Source: Clostridium fessum
Lineage (GTDB): Bacteria; Bacillota; Clostridia; Lachnospirales; Lachnospiraceae
Assembly (NCBI RefSeq): GCF_003024715.1
Contig: NZ_PYLO01000002.1
Span: 496,001-560,000 of the forward strand
Direction: 5' to 3'
DNA length: 64,000 nucleotides
Shown: positions 33,404-42,020 of the stretch, piece after piece
How positions within the stretch are numbered: the stretch's first letter is position 1
Layout: the number at the start of each line of letters is the position of its first letter
Made by a program: the position numbers and the translations under genes
The notes under the pieces: generated by a model
The model's input: the letters and a program-made list of their open reading frames with translations, nothing else
What the model was told of the DNA's origin: nothing
The model's database searches: none

Positions 33404-34399
33404 CTATTTGATCGCATATTCCGCGTAAATCTCAAAGAAATCCGCGTCATTTTTCTCGAACTCCGAGGTCAGATCCAGACTGTCCCAGAGCCCGCTGCTG
33501 TAAGAAACGGAGATCGTATTGCTGAACCGGTCGTAGATCTCCTGAAAGGCGCGTTTTTTCCGCTCCTCGTAGATGCGCTCCTTGCGCGCCGCCGTCTCGT
33601 CCTCGTCATAATCGTCCGTACATTTGAGCACATAGTACGCGTCGTCCGCATGGATCACCTGGCTGACTGCGCCCTCGGCAAGGGAAAATGCCTCTTTCTC
33701 ATAGGCATCCGACTCATCACCGCGCCCCAGCACCCGGTCACTCACCGTCAGCCCCGCCTCCTCGGCACAGGACTGGAAATCGGCATCTTCCTGCGATGCC
33801 GCCCGCTGGAAGGCGTCTGCCTCGCTCTCATCCGATGTCTTTATCTGACTGACATGGATCACCTTTGCCTCACTGTCGCTGACCTCCAGCGCCACATTGT
33901 CCGTGAGCTGTCCCGCCAGCTTCTCCGCCAGACCATAATCCTCATAGATATGCTGGACATCCGCCTCTGTCACGCCCATCGAGTCAATCGCCGACTGCGG
34001 CAGACGCCCAAAATACTCGGCTGCTGCCCGGTCCATCGCCGCCCGCTCCTCTGAAGTCAGGGAAATCCCCCGATCGGCTGCCAGCAGGTTCATGATTTTC
34101 AGCTCATCCATAAACGAACGGATCTGTTTTTTTAGATACGTTTCAAAATCATCGCCCTTTTCTCCAACTGAAACGCCCCAGATCTGATCCGTACAGACCT
34201 CCTCATAGCGTTTTTTCTCCGTCATGGCAATCACCATCACTTCCGCGCGGGAATAACCCTTTTCATTCTTCTTTCCCACCACGATCGTGCTGCCGTCCGA
34301 GCCGCATCCAGTCAAAAGCCCCAGGCTGAGCGCCAGCCCCGCAAGCAGGGCACACGCCGCCCGGTGGATATGGTTTGTCTTCCTTTTCTGTTTCTGCAT
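33404..34399 (-). CDS. PrsA/SurA-like peptidyl-prolyl isomerase lipoprotein
   Basis: A 331-residue lipoprotein with signal and lipobox ACALLAGLALSLGLLTGC. Its helical N-terminal region resembles SurA/PrsA chaperones; the middle (residues about 185-275) resembles a degenerate parvulin domain (KVIHVSQIKTSDESEADAF, LGRGDESDAYEKEAFSLAEGAVSQVIHADDAYYVLKC). GGGAG precedes the chosen ATG. It should help fold exported proteins outside the membrane. The parvulin assignment rests on these short motifs and could be wrong in detail. Confidence 0.8.
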   Translation of the reverse strand: MQKQKRKTNHIHRAACALLAGLALSLGLLTGCGSDGSTIVVGKKNEKGYSRAEVMVIAMTEKKRYEEVCTDQIWGVSVGEKGDDFETYLKKQIRSFMDELKIMNLLAADRGISLTSEERAAMDRAAAEYFGRLPQSAIDSMGVTEADVQHIYEDYGLAEKLAGQLTDNVALEVSDSEAKVIHVSQIKTSDESEADAFQRAASQEDADFQSCAEEAGLTVSDRVLGRGDESDAYEKEAFSLAEGAVSQVIHADDAYYVLKCTDDYDEDETAARKERIYEERKKRAFQEIYDRFSNTISVSYSSGLWDSLDLTSEFEKNDADFFEIYAEYAIK

Positions 34400-34462
34400 G
34401 GATACTCCCTTTCTCCTGCATATTTTAGCAATTCCTGTCACATATTCTCTCTGAGCGGCTGA

Positions 34463-34642
34463 TTTATCTCAGTCGAGAAGACTCCCACCTCTTCAGGTGG
34501 TGAGTAATAGCAAATTTGTCTCAGTGGGAGTTGGGTCTCCGACTGAGATAAACGCTCCACGAGGATGCGCAGTGATTCTGTAAAGAATATGTCAGCTTAC
34601 GCTGACCAGAATCACGCGCCAAGTCTCACGGACGTTCGACTT
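34463..34642 (+). repeat. Three-hairpin structured repeat, copy A
   Basis: Starts with a long hairpin whose 13-bp outer arms (TTTATCTCAGTCG at 34463-34475, complement at 34540-34552) enclose CCACCT/AGGTGG and ACTCCCAC/GTGGGAGT stems. A conserved box CGCTCCACGAGGATGCGCA (34553-34571) follows. Then GTGATTCTG/CAGAATCAC (34572-34580 with 34607-34615) encloses GTCAGC/GCTGAC, and a small AAGTC/GACTT hairpin ends it. Copy B at 37.8 kb has the same layout with different but still paired stems. Confidence 0.75.
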
Positions 34643-34645
34643 GAA

Positions 34646-34767
34646 TACTGTTCACACATATGACCAGCAGCGCTGCGTTCTGTCAATCCTTCCACTCTGG
34701 TTCACGGTCTGCCACCACGTTTTCTTACGGCACTTTCGGTTCCAAAAGTGCCTACCCGTGAACAGTA
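34646..34767 (+). repeat. Miniature inverted-repeat element, copy A
   Basis: 122 bases bounded by perfect 10-bp inverted ends, TACTGTTCAC and GTGAACAGTA. The right part carries GGCACTTTCGGTTCCAAAAG with TGCC, an 8-bp hairpin shared with the copy at 60.9 kb and the fragment at 30.7 kb. The left internal stem seen in the other copies is lost here. Confidence 0.78.
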
Positions 34768-34792
34768 ACTTTCTTTCCATCAGCCATCCACC

Positions 34793-35449
34793 TCAGGCCG
34801 TATGCTTGAGCAGATCTTCTATCTTCTCCGGGCAGATCCGCTTCAATTCCTGATAGAGCCTTCCGACCGGCAGCCCCATCACATTCGTGTAAGAACCATC
34901 GATTCCGCGGATATGCGCGGCAAAACTTCCCTGAATGCCGTATGCACCCGCCTTGTCCATCGACTCGCCGCAGTCTACATACGCCTCGATCTCCGCATCG
35001 CTCATCGGATATACATCCACCCGCGTCTCAACCGCAAAGCAGCTCTCCCGATCCTCAGTCAGGATCGCCACGCCCGTGTATACACGGTGGCTGCGCCCCT
35101 GGATCCGTCCGATCATCTCAAGCGCCTCATCCCGATCCGCCGGTTTTCCTAAAATCTCGTCATCCACACTGACAACGGTATCGGAACCAATGATAATCCC
35201 GGAAAATAGGATTCCCGTCGTCCGCGCCTCCTCACGCACCTGCGCCATCACATCGCGCGCCTTCTGTCCCGCCAGTTCCATCACAACCTGCGCCGGTTCC
35301 GTACAGAGCGGATTTTCCTCCAAAGTGCTCGGATGAATCTCCGGTTTCAGCCCAATCCGCTCCAAAAGCTCCCTGCGGCGCGGAGACGCACTCGCCAGAA
35401 TTAACCGGCAGGCTGGTTTGATATTTTCTATGTCTCTTCTCTGTTCCAT
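34793..35449 (-). CDS. maf: Maf family nucleoside triphosphate pyrophosphatase
   Basis: A 218-residue Maf protein: LILASASPRRRELLERIGL, the loop signature, then IIIGSDTVVSVDDEILGKP, and YGIQGSFAAHIRGIDGSYTNVMGLP. It removes non-canonical nucleotides (dTTP/UTP-type pyrophosphatase group). Somewhat longer than the usual 190-200 because of residues 1-14 and an insert near residue 75 (REEARTTGILFSG). Commonly found near cell-shape and sporulation genes. Confidence 0.94.
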   Translation of the reverse strand: MEQRRDIENIKPACRLILASASPRRRELLERIGLKPEIHPSTLEENPLCTEPAQVVMELAGQKARDVMAQVREEARTTGILFSGIIIGSDTVVSVDDEILGKPADRDEALEMIGRIQGRSHRVYTGVAILTEDRESCFAVETRVDVYPMSDAEIEAYVDCGESMDKAGAYGIQGSFAAHIRGIDGSYTNVMGLPVGRLYQELKRICPEKIEDLLKHTA

Positions 35450-35535
35450 TGTTCTGTTCTCATTTCCTCAGTTTCATTTAACGCTTAGATACACGTTATC
35501 CCTATATTTATACCATCTATCAGCCAAAATGAAAA

Positions 35536-35566
35536 GATCCGATGTTCGTTATATGAACATCGGATC
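35536..35566 (-). terminator. Terminator overlapping the end of the PAP2-like gene
   Basis: GATCCGATGTTC (35536-35547) pairs exactly with GAACATCGGATC (35555-35566). On the minus strand the upstream arm is the last coding codons (Asp-Pro-Met-Phe), the stop codon sits in the loop, and TTTTC follows. Confidence 0.75.
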
Positions 35567-36010
35567 GAGAATAAATGCAATCAAAATGCCTAAAATCGCG
35601 CCTGCTGCTACCTGTATCGGCGTATGCCCCACGTATTCCTTTAATTTTTCCTGTAATACCACGCCGTCCAGCTTGAGGAAATCATCGAAAAGAAGGCGGT
35701 TCAGAACTCTTGCCTGCTTTCCTGTCTCCTGCCGGACACCGATCGCGTCATACATAACAACCATCGCCAGAATAAAGCTGATGGAAAATTCAAAGCTTCC
35801 CACTCCGTACCGCAGCGCCGCCGCCGTTGCCAGCGAACATACAGTGGATGAGTGGGAACTCGGCATACCGCCGGAGCCAACCAGACGCTCCGGGTTGAAC
35901 GAATGGTTCAGCCCGATGTCCAGAATCGTCTTGAGCACCTGGGCGACCACCCACCCGGTCACGCCGGTCATCAGCGTCTGGTTTGATGTCAATTCCTGAA
36001 AAAAAGTCAT
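35549..36010 (-). CDS. Divergent PAP2 family membrane protein
   Basis: A 153-residue protein with about four membrane segments and VGSGGMPSSHSSTVCSLATA, the conserved core of the divergent PAP2 (DUF212) group, plus MYDAIGVRQETGKQARVLNRLL. Relatives of acid phosphatase/vanadium peroxidase PAP2 enzymes; the actual substrate is unknown. CAGGAG precedes the chosen ATG. Confidence 0.9.
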   Translation of the reverse strand: MTFFQELTSNQTLMTGVTGWVVAQVLKTILDIGLNHSFNPERLVGSGGMPSSHSSTVCSLATAAALRYGVGSFEFSISFILAMVVMYDAIGVRQETGKQARVLNRLLFDDFLKLDGVVLQEKLKEYVGHTPIQVAAGAILGILIAFILDPMFI

Positions 36011-36088
36011 GTTTCTCTCCTGTACTATCTTAATTCCTCTGTTTTCTTCCACACATATGCCGCTGTCTCTAAATCACTCGGTCCGTCA

Positions 36089-37534
36089 TTAATATCCTAT
36101 CAGCCAGTCATACAATTCCTGATATTTTCCAGCCGATGTCTGCCAGGAAAAATCCGCCGCCATGCCGCGGTCTACAATCTTATTCCACTCGCGCTTCTTA
36201 TTATAATAGATGTATTTTGCATAGCGGATGCAGTCGAGCATCTCATGTGCATTGTAGTTAGCAAAGGAAAATCCTGTTCCGGTTCCATCGTATTCATTGT
36301 ATGGCCATACAGTATCCTTGAGACCACCCGTCTCACGAACGATCGGCACGGTTCCGTAGCGAAGCGCCATGAGCTGGCTCAGCCCACATGGTTCAAACAG
36401 CGACGGCATCAGGAATGCGTCACAGGCTGCATATACCTTATGCGACATATCTTCCGAATAATAAATATTAGCGGAAACACGATCATTGTACTTCCAGTCA
36501 TAGTGGCGGAACATATTTTCATACCGTTCATCTCCGGTTCCCAGCACAACCAGCTGTACATCTTCCGTACAGATCTCATCCATCACACACTGTACCAGGT
36601 CAAGTCCCTTCTGGTCGGTCAGACGGGAGACGATACCGATCATGAACTTTTTCTCGTCCTGCGCCAGTCCCAGCTCCGCCTGCAGCGCCTTTTTATTCTT
36701 GGATTTCTCCTTGCGGAATGTCTTTGCGTTATAATTTTGTACGATCCGTTTATCTGTCTCCGGATTAAATTCATCGTAATCAATACCATTTAAGATACCG
36801 CGCAGACTGTTGCTTCTCGCACGCATCAGACCGTCCAGTCCCTCGCCGTAGAACGGAGTCTTAATCTCCTCCGCGTAGGTGTTGCTGACCGTCGTGATCG
36901 CATCCGCGTATACGATGCCGCCTTTTAACATATTGCCGTCTTTGTAAGCTTCCAGCTTATCCGGTGTAAAATAGTAGTCCGGCAGCTCAGAGAAATGCTG
37001 GATTGTCTTCACATCCCACACCCCCTGGAACTTCAGGTTGTGGATCGTCATGACGGACTTGATATCCCGGAAGAACTCGCCGCCGTGGAATTTGTCCTTG
37101 AGATGCACCGGGATAAGTCCCGTCTGCCAGTCGTGGCAGTGGATGACATCCGGCTTGAAGCCGATCACCGGCAGGGATGAGAGAGCCGCCTTGCAGAAGA
37201 AAGAAAACTTCTCCAGATCGTAATACCAGTCCCCATACGGGCGATCCCCCCAGAAATAACTCTCATTATCAATAAAATAGAAGGTCACGCCCTCATATTC
37301 ATATTCCAGGATGCCCACATACCGGTTCTGTCCCAGATAATCCATATAAAAATGGTTCACATACTTCATTTCATTGCGGAATGACTCTTTGATGCACAGA
37401 TACTTCGGGATCATGACACGCACATCAAAATACTGCTTATCAAAACATTTTGGAAGGGATCCGACAACGTCTGCCAAACCTCCTGTTTTGATAAATGGAA
37501 CCGCCTCCGATGCAATAAACAGAATATTCTTCAT
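36089..37534 (-). CDS. glgA: Glycogen synthase (ADP-glucose type)
   Basis: A 481-residue GT5 glycogen synthase of usual length. The N-terminal ADP-glucose-binding motif KTGGLADVVGSLPK is present, with HCHDWQTGLIPVHL, VMTIHNLKFQGVW and the C-terminal catalytic region LMPSLFEPCGLSQLMALRYGTVPIVRETGGL. It extends alpha-1,4 glucan. No other glycogen gene is next to it, so it appears to be a single-gene unit. Downstream is a gap of 36 bases to the PAP2-like gene. Confidence 0.97.
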   Translation of the reverse strand: MKNILFIASEAVPFIKTGGLADVVGSLPKCFDKQYFDVRVMIPKYLCIKESFRNEMKYVNHFYMDYLGQNRYVGILEYEYEGVTFYFIDNESYFWGDRPYGDWYYDLEKFSFFCKAALSSLPVIGFKPDVIHCHDWQTGLIPVHLKDKFHGGEFFRDIKSVMTIHNLKFQGVWDVKTIQHFSELPDYYFTPDKLEAYKDGNMLKGGIVYADAITTVSNTYAEEIKTPFYGEGLDGLMRARSNSLRGILNGIDYDEFNPETDKRIVQNYNAKTFRKEKSKNKKALQAELGLAQDEKKFMIGIVSRLTDQKGLDLVQCVMDEICTEDVQLVVLGTGDERYENMFRHYDWKYNDRVSANIYYSEDMSHKVYAACDAFLMPSLFEPCGLSQLMALRYGTVPIVRETGGLKDTVWPYNEYDGTGTGFSFANYNAHEMLDCIRYAKYIYYNKKREWNKIVDRGMAADFSWQTSAGKYQELYDWLIGY

Positions 37535-37737
37535 AGCTACTACCTCCCAACCGTGCCCGCTCGCGATCTGGCACCCTATTAAAATTATTATACAATAGAA
37601 TCAGGGAATTAGAAAGTAGGCGACAGAGAAAAAAATCGGGAAATATATGACAAATAGTTCCGATTTGCAGACTGTATTTTCTGAATTGGATATTTTGCAT
37701 AGTACCGGATGAATTATAAATTTTACCGCATGAAAAA

Positions 37738-37861
37738 GAATGTGCCTTGGCACATTCTCGCGCCGAGCGCGGTCGCTTGCGACATGTTTCTGCTTCGCGC
37801 GAGTGCGCATCCTCGCGGAGCGTTTTTTTGTTTCATAGGACGCAATTTCCTATGAAACAAA
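37738..37861 (-). repeat. Three-hairpin structured repeat, copy B
   Basis: On the minus strand it begins with a 14-bp hairpin (TTTGTTTCATAGGA and complement, 37827-37840 with 37848-37861). The box CGCTCCGCGAGGATGCGCA (37804-37822) follows, 18 of 19 bases identical to copy A. Then CTCGCGC/GCGCGAG (37757-37763 with 37797-37803) encloses GTCGC/GCGAC, and finally GAATGTGCC/GGCACATTC with a T-run (37738-37757). The last hairpin can act as a terminator. Confidence 0.78.
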
Positions 37862-37864
37862 AAT

Positions 37865-37915
37865 AAAAGGCGGAGCCGAAAAGAAAATTATGTTTTCTCT
37901 TCGATCCCGCCTTTT
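37865..37915 (-). terminator. Terminator of the TIM-barrel gene
   Basis: AAAAGGCGG (37865-37873) pairs with CCGCCTTTT (37907-37915) and encloses an AGAAAA/TTTTCT stem; it starts seven bases past the stop codon of the next gene. Confidence 0.8.
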
Positions 37916-37921
37916 GTATAA

Positions 37922-38590
37922 TCAGGGATTGATCTCCCTGTATTTCTTCATCGTCCGCGCAAACAGCTCGCCGTTGGACGGCGGCGTGTACGTGATCGCA
38001 TTGGCTCCTGCCTCGATCGTCTCCAAAATCGATTCGTTAGTCGGTCCTCCGGTCGCGATAATGGCAACGTCCGGATACTCCTTCCGGATCTCGGCTACCA
38101 TCGATGCGGTGGCGGCAGCGCCTGATACATTTAAAATATCGGCTCCCGCCTTCAGTTTGCGGCGGACATCCGTGTGAACCGAAGCAATCGTAGCAATGAC
38201 CGGAATATCGACCACCTGCTTGATCTCCGTGATGACCTCATCCGCGATCGGCGCGTTGACCACTACACCGTAAGCTCCCTGATGTTCTGCCTGAAGCGCC
38301 AGACGGACGGAACGCTTTCCTCCGGTCAGACCGCCGCCGACCCCGACAAACACCGGCACATCCGAGATGCTGATGATCGACTGTGAGATAGCTGCCTGCG
38401 GAGTAAACGGATAAACTGCGATGATCGCATCCGCGTTGATATTTTTGATGATTGCCACATCCGTTGAGAAGGCGATCGATTTGATACGCTTTCCAAAGAT
38501 GCGGATTCCTGAACATTCACTGATACAATACGGACACATAATCGTGTGATCCCGCAGGGTTCCATTGTACGCCGGTACTTTTTTTTTCAT
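37922..38590 (-). CDS. TIM-barrel family protein of unknown reaction
   Basis: A 222-residue protein that reads as an alpha/beta barrel: repeated strand-loop units such as SIAFSTDVAIIKNINADAII, VPVFVGVGGGLTGG, GAYGVVVNAPI, DIPVIATIASVHTD, GADILNVSGA and VAIIATGGPTNESIL. The glycine-rich late loops suggest phosphate or flavin-phosphate binding, as in dihydroorotate- or IMP-dehydrogenase-like barrels. An N-terminal CPYC pair is unusual. Similar proteins are often annotated as hydrolases without proof. CGGAGAATT precedes the ATG. Confidence 0.75.
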   Translation of the reverse strand: MKKKVPAYNGTLRDHTIMCPYCISECSGIRIFGKRIKSIAFSTDVAIIKNINADAIIAVYPFTPQAAISQSIISISDVPVFVGVGGGLTGGKRSVRLALQAEHQGAYGVVVNAPIADEVITEIKQVVDIPVIATIASVHTDVRRKLKAGADILNVSGAAATASMVAEIRKEYPDVAIIATGGPTNESILETIEAGANAITYTPPSNGELFARTMKKYREINP

Positions 38591-38756
38591 AGGCAATTCT
38601 CCGTTCTTTTAGCTGCTTTCCTGACCTCTCTGTCCAGCTGTTTTATACAGGGGCAGTTTTTCAGTCCTGCATCTTTTATTTCCCCTTTATCTTATCATAC
38701 ACACATTTACCCATGCAATCAGTCACTTTCATAAATGTGTTACAATCGTGTTAAAA

Positions 38757-38791
38757 AGGCTTACAGCACTTTCGGCTCCAAAAAGCACCGC
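38757..38791 (+). repeat. Degraded fragment of the dispersed inverted-repeat element
   Basis: GCTTACAGCACTTTCGGCTC followed by CAAAAAGCACC resembles the internal hairpin of the full copies, but the complementarity is partly lost. Just downstream of the spo0A stop. Confidence 0.45.
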
Positions 38792-38797
38792 ACGATT

Positions 38798-39604
38798 TTA
38801 TACATCCCGCTTATAATCCAGGCAAATCTTATCAACAATCAATGCGATAAATTCCGAATTGGTCGGCTTTCCTTTCCCTGTGCTGACGGTATATCCAAAT
38901 AGATCGTTGATCGTGTCCATCTTGCCGCGGCTCCATGCGACCTCAATCGCGTGGCGGATTGCCCGCTCGACACGGCTTGAAGTGGTCTGGCGCTTCTTGG
39001 CGATGGTCGGGTACAGGATTTTCGTCACAGAACCGAGCATTTCTTTATCACTGACTGACAAAATAATCGCATCCCGCAGGTACTGATATCCCTTAATATG
39101 AGCCGGAATCCCAATCTCATGCAGAATCTGCGTCACATCGCTCTCCAGATTCTGTCTTTCATATTCCGCCGACACCATATACGGCTCCACCTTCCGGCTG
39201 CCCGCCAGGGTCGAAGCGCGGTTCCTGTAATTCTTCAGGCGATGTACCTTGTCTAAAACCGCCTCCTTCGAAAATGGCTTTACTATGTAATAACAGGCGC
39301 CCATCCGAAAAGCATCCGCTGTCAGATTCTCGCTGCTCGCAGCTGTAATCATAACAAAGGAAGTGTCAGCTGAACAGTCTTGATTTGTCTTGATGCGCTC
39401 CATAACCGAAATTCCATCCATTCCCGGCATCACTACGTCCAGAAATACAATATCCGGCTTTGTCTTTACGATCATATTATAGGCATCGGTTCCGTTTTCC
39501 GCTTTTCCGACCACCTGAATCTCCTTATCACTTTCCAGTATATTTCCAAGCATATCCAATGCCTGACGATTATCCTCTGCGATCGCAATCTTCATTTCTG
39601 CCAT
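38798..39604 (-). CDS. spo0A: Sporulation master regulator Spo0A
   Basis: A 268-residue Spo0A. Receiver: [18 protein letters not shown], phosphoacceptor in [21 protein letters not shown], and KPFSKEAV. After a short linker, the C-terminal DNA-binding domain shows [24 protein letters not shown] and [18 protein letters not shown], the Spo0A recognition region. GAGGAGGAG precedes the chosen ATG; a longer frame adds 20 hydrophobic codons. Its presence shows the organism can probably form spores. An 0A box lies 86 bases upstream. Confidence 0.98.
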   Translation of the reverse strand: MAEMKIAIAEDNRQALDMLGNILESDKEIQVVGKAENGTDAYNMIVKTKPDIVFLDVVMPGMDGISVMERIKTNQDCSADTSFVMITAASSENLTADAFRMGACYYIVKPFSKEAVLDKVHRLKNYRNRASTLAGSRKVEPYMVSAEYERQNLESDVTQILHEIGIPAHIKGYQYLRDAIILSVSDKEMLGSVTKILYPTIAKKRQTTSSRVERAIRHAIEVAWSRGKMDTINDLFGYTVSTGKGKPTNSEFIALIVDKICLDYKRDV

Positions 39605-39689
39605 AATATTCTCCTCCTCGGCACCTGTGATGATTAAAATAATTATAAATTCTTTTTTTAACAAGTTTCAACTCGTTTTGATCGCGCAG

Positions 39690-39696
39690 TTCGACA
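39690..39696. promoter_or_regulatory. 0A box upstream of spo0A
   Basis: TTCGACA (TGTCGAA on the minus strand) matches the Spo0A recognition heptamer exactly and lies in the spo0A upstream region, suggesting autoregulation. Confidence 0.6.
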
Positions 39697-39976
39697 CTCA
39701 ACGCTCATTTTGTCTATCAATTCTTTTGATGCAAAATAAATTACACAAGATGCAAACTATATATAAGCATGTATTGTAGCTAACCGTATCTGTTAAGATT
39801 CCGCTATAAACCTTCTACCGCCCAGCCGCCATACGCCTATCTAACGATCCCTTATCACCACGTTTTACCGATTCCGGTCGAAAGACACACAAAATACACG
39901 CAATTAAAAAGCCTCCACGACCGGTTTCTGAACATGAAAATTCCATCTTTGCAGATCAAGTTTCGATAAATTCCTA

Positions 39977-40025
39977 TAAAAAAACAGAGTTACGCCATAG
40001 CCATACAACTATAACATACTCTGTT
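39977..40025 (-). terminator. spoIVB terminator
   Basis: AACAGAGT (39983-39990) pairs with ACTCTGTT (40018-40025) around a 27-base loop, followed on the minus strand by a seven-base T-run. It lies 300 bases after the spoIVB stop because a repeat element sits in between. Confidence 0.75.
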
Positions 40026-40176
40026 ATCGTGTTAATGCAACTGGCTGCCATTTTACAGGCCCTATAGCTTTGCGTCGCAGCTTTTCAACTGTTTTGCCAA
40101 ATATGTAATTTGCTCTATTATATACGCTTTTTTTATATCCTGTCAATAAAGAGAGCAAAAACTTTGTACTTTGCAT

Positions 40177-40306
40177 GTTACTGTTCACACACGTGTGCCC
40201 AGCAACAGGATTTTGCCGATGCTGCGTATTCAAAATCGGCAAAATCTGCTGCCAGAACTGTATCATATGGAATTTTCAGTCCAGAAAATTCCCACTTGTA
40301 AACAGT
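40177..40306 (+). repeat. Miniature inverted-repeat element, copy B, with flanking direct repeat
   Basis: 130 bases with ends GTTACTGTTCACAC and TGTAAACAGT(TAC) in inverted orientation. An internal 12-bp stem, GATTTTGCCGAT (40209-40220) with ATCGGCAAAATC (40235-40246), is followed by CTGCTGCC as in copy C. TACTTTGCAT flanks it on both sides (40167-40176 and 40307-40316), like a target duplication. It begins seven bases after the spoIVB stop. Confidence 0.75.
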
Positions 40307-40322
40307 TACTTTGCATCCAGAT

Positions 40323-41630
40323 TCAATGTCCCAGCATATTCTCCACCAGAATCCCATACCCTCGCGTCGAATCCTGAATAAAAACGTGCGTGACTGCTCC
40401 GATGAGTTTTCCGTTCTGGATGATGGGGCTGCCGCTCATGCCCTGGACGATCCCGCCGGTCAGGGACAGAAGTTCCGGATCGGTTACGCGAATGACCATG
40501 TCCTTGTTGTGGCGGTTGGAGGAGTGGTCTATTTTCTGAATCTCAATCTCGTAGTCTTTCAATTCCCCGGACACGCTGCTGCGGATGCAGGCACGGCCTT
40601 TTTTGACGTCCTGACGGTAACCGATCGGAATTGCAGGGTTCTTTACCCGGCTTAAAAAGCGCGGATTTGCCGTCCCGAAAATGCCCTGATCCGTATTAGC
40701 CTCCACACTTCCCAGCCGCGACTGATTTCCATAGTAAATAACGCCCGACATCACGCCCGGCTTTCCGAAACTACCCTTCTCCACGCCCAGAATCTCCGTA
40801 TCGTATAGTTCGCCGCCGGAGGTCTGCACCAGAAGTCCCGTGTCGCCATCGCTGATACCGTGTCCCAGCGCTCCAAACGCGCCGTTAGCACATACATAGG
40901 TCATCGTACCGATGCCCTGCGTATCGTCGCGGATCCACAGCCCCAGCTTATAGTCTCCCTCCTGCGTCTGTACCGGCGTCATCTGTACATCCATCGTCTC
41001 TCCCTCGCGGCGCACTGAAAGTGTCAGAGCCATATTTCCCGCTTCCTTGACTGCCCGTATCATATCTTTCTTGTCCGTCGCCGGCGTCCCGTTGATTGCC
41101 TCGATATAGTCTCCAGAACGCAGGATTCCGTCCGCCGGATCCATCACTTCCCCCGTCTGTGCCGTCACCCTTCCGGTTCCAATCACCATCAGTCCATCGG
41201 ATTTCATGTAAATACCCACCGGCAGCCCACAGGGAACCGCATACTGGACGTCCGACACATCTACCTCGATATCCTTTAATTTCCATATTCCAAAGAGTTT
41301 GAGACTTAAACGGTACGTTCCCTCCTGTTCAGAATAGATGGAAAAGGGCTGGTTGAGCTGCAGATGGATCTGGTCGGACGGAATTTTAGAGCTGCCGTTT
41401 AGAACCACCTCCTCGCTCTCACTTTCCAGCAATGCCCGAAACGGCAGCCCAAAGCGAACTTGCTCCTGCCGATCCACCACCACATTGATGCGGTCGGGAA
41501 CCGCGTTCTTCACATATTGATAAGACACACCGGCAAGCGCAATGACCCCCGCACCAAAGATTATCAGCAGAACACGGCGAAGTTTTTCCTTCCGACTTAT
41601 TGTTTTCCACATACCAGAGTTTTTTCGCAC
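40323..41630 (-). CDS. spoIVB: SpoIVB serine peptidase
   Basis: A 435-residue SpoIVB (S55) protease: an N-terminal membrane anchor (RRVLLIIFGAGVIALAGVSY), a PDZ domain around residues 150-225 (GLPVGIYMKSDGLMVIGTG, DYIEAINGTPATDKKDM), and the catalytic serine in VQGMSGSPIIQNGKLIGAVTHV with the histidine in LGHGISDGDTG. It signals from forespore to mother cell by triggering sigma-K activation. The start is GTG after AGGAGGAAAAACC. It directly precedes spo0A, the usual order in clostridia. Confidence 0.97.
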   Translation of the reverse strand: MRKNSGMWKTISRKEKLRRVLLIIFGAGVIALAGVSYQYVKNAVPDRINVVVDRQEQVRFGLPFRALLESESEEVVLNGSSKIPSDQIHLQLNQPFSIYSEQEGTYRLSLKLFGIWKLKDIEVDVSDVQYAVPCGLPVGIYMKSDGLMVIGTGRVTAQTGEVMDPADGILRSGDYIEAINGTPATDKKDMIRAVKEAGNMALTLSVRREGETMDVQMTPVQTQEGDYKLGLWIRDDTQGIGTMTYVCANGAFGALGHGISDGDTGLLVQTSGGELYDTEILGVEKGSFGKPGVMSGVIYYGNQSRLGSVEANTDQGIFGTANPRFLSRVKNPAIPIGYRQDVKKGRACIRSSVSGELKDYEIEIQKIDHSSNRHNKDMVIRVTDPELLSLTGGIVQGMSGSPIIQNGKLIGAVTHVFIQDSTRGYGILVENMLGH

Positions 41631-41893
41631 GGTTTTTCCTCCTTCTACTCTTATGTACCTCCCCCGTTCCGTAGATTCCGCACTGCGGCGAATCTCAACG
41701 AAATGCAGATGTACACTCTGTTTGAATCCAAGAACTTGTTCGATAAAATCGTTTAATCCTAGTATGCGGAAAACCGTAAAATTCAGTCTGCTATTTTTGC
41801 GCCATTCTTTCTATTTTTTTCATTCAAGTGTTATTAAAACCCTGACTTTTTCTCAAGGTAAATGGAAAACCTGAAAAATTCCATTCTAACGTC
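41631..41893. other. spoIVB upstream region
   Basis: About 260 bases between the rplQ terminator and spoIVB, A/T-rich with no supported gene. A sporulation-sigma promoter is expected here, but I could not settle on boxes. Confidence 0.4.
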
Positions 41894-41940
41894 AAAAAAC
41901 CCGGTTCAGAAGACAGATTTCTCTGTCTCCCAAACCGGGG
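41894..41940 (-). terminator. Terminator of the alpha operon (after rplQ)
   Basis: CCCGGTT (41900-41906) pairs with AACCGGG (41933-41939) and encloses AGACAGA/TCTGTCT, with six T on the minus strand. It ends the ribosomal cluster. Confidence 0.92.
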
Positions 41941-42020
41941 GTATAAAATCATCTTATGATTCAAAACTTGCGTAAAAGAACGAAGATTTGATACAACTTA
42001 AACAAACGAATCTATCTAAA

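Larger units (their letters stand above)
34400..34792. other. Intergenic block made of repeat elements
   Basis: Between maf and the PrsA-like gene there is no gene but two adjoining repeat elements: a structured element (34463-34642) and a miniature inverted-repeat element (34646-34767). Each is listed separately. Confidence 0.75.
37535..37921. other. Gene-free, highly structured interval
   Basis: Contains, in plus order, an A/T-rich stretch (glgA upstream region), the structured repeat copy B (37738-37861) and a terminator for the TIM-barrel gene (37865-37915). No open frame with a ribosome site. Confidence 0.7.

Noticed and set aside
40024-40266. 80-codon frame on the minus strand downstream of spoIVB
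   Set aside because: It runs through the repeat element and the terminator and lacks a ribosome site.
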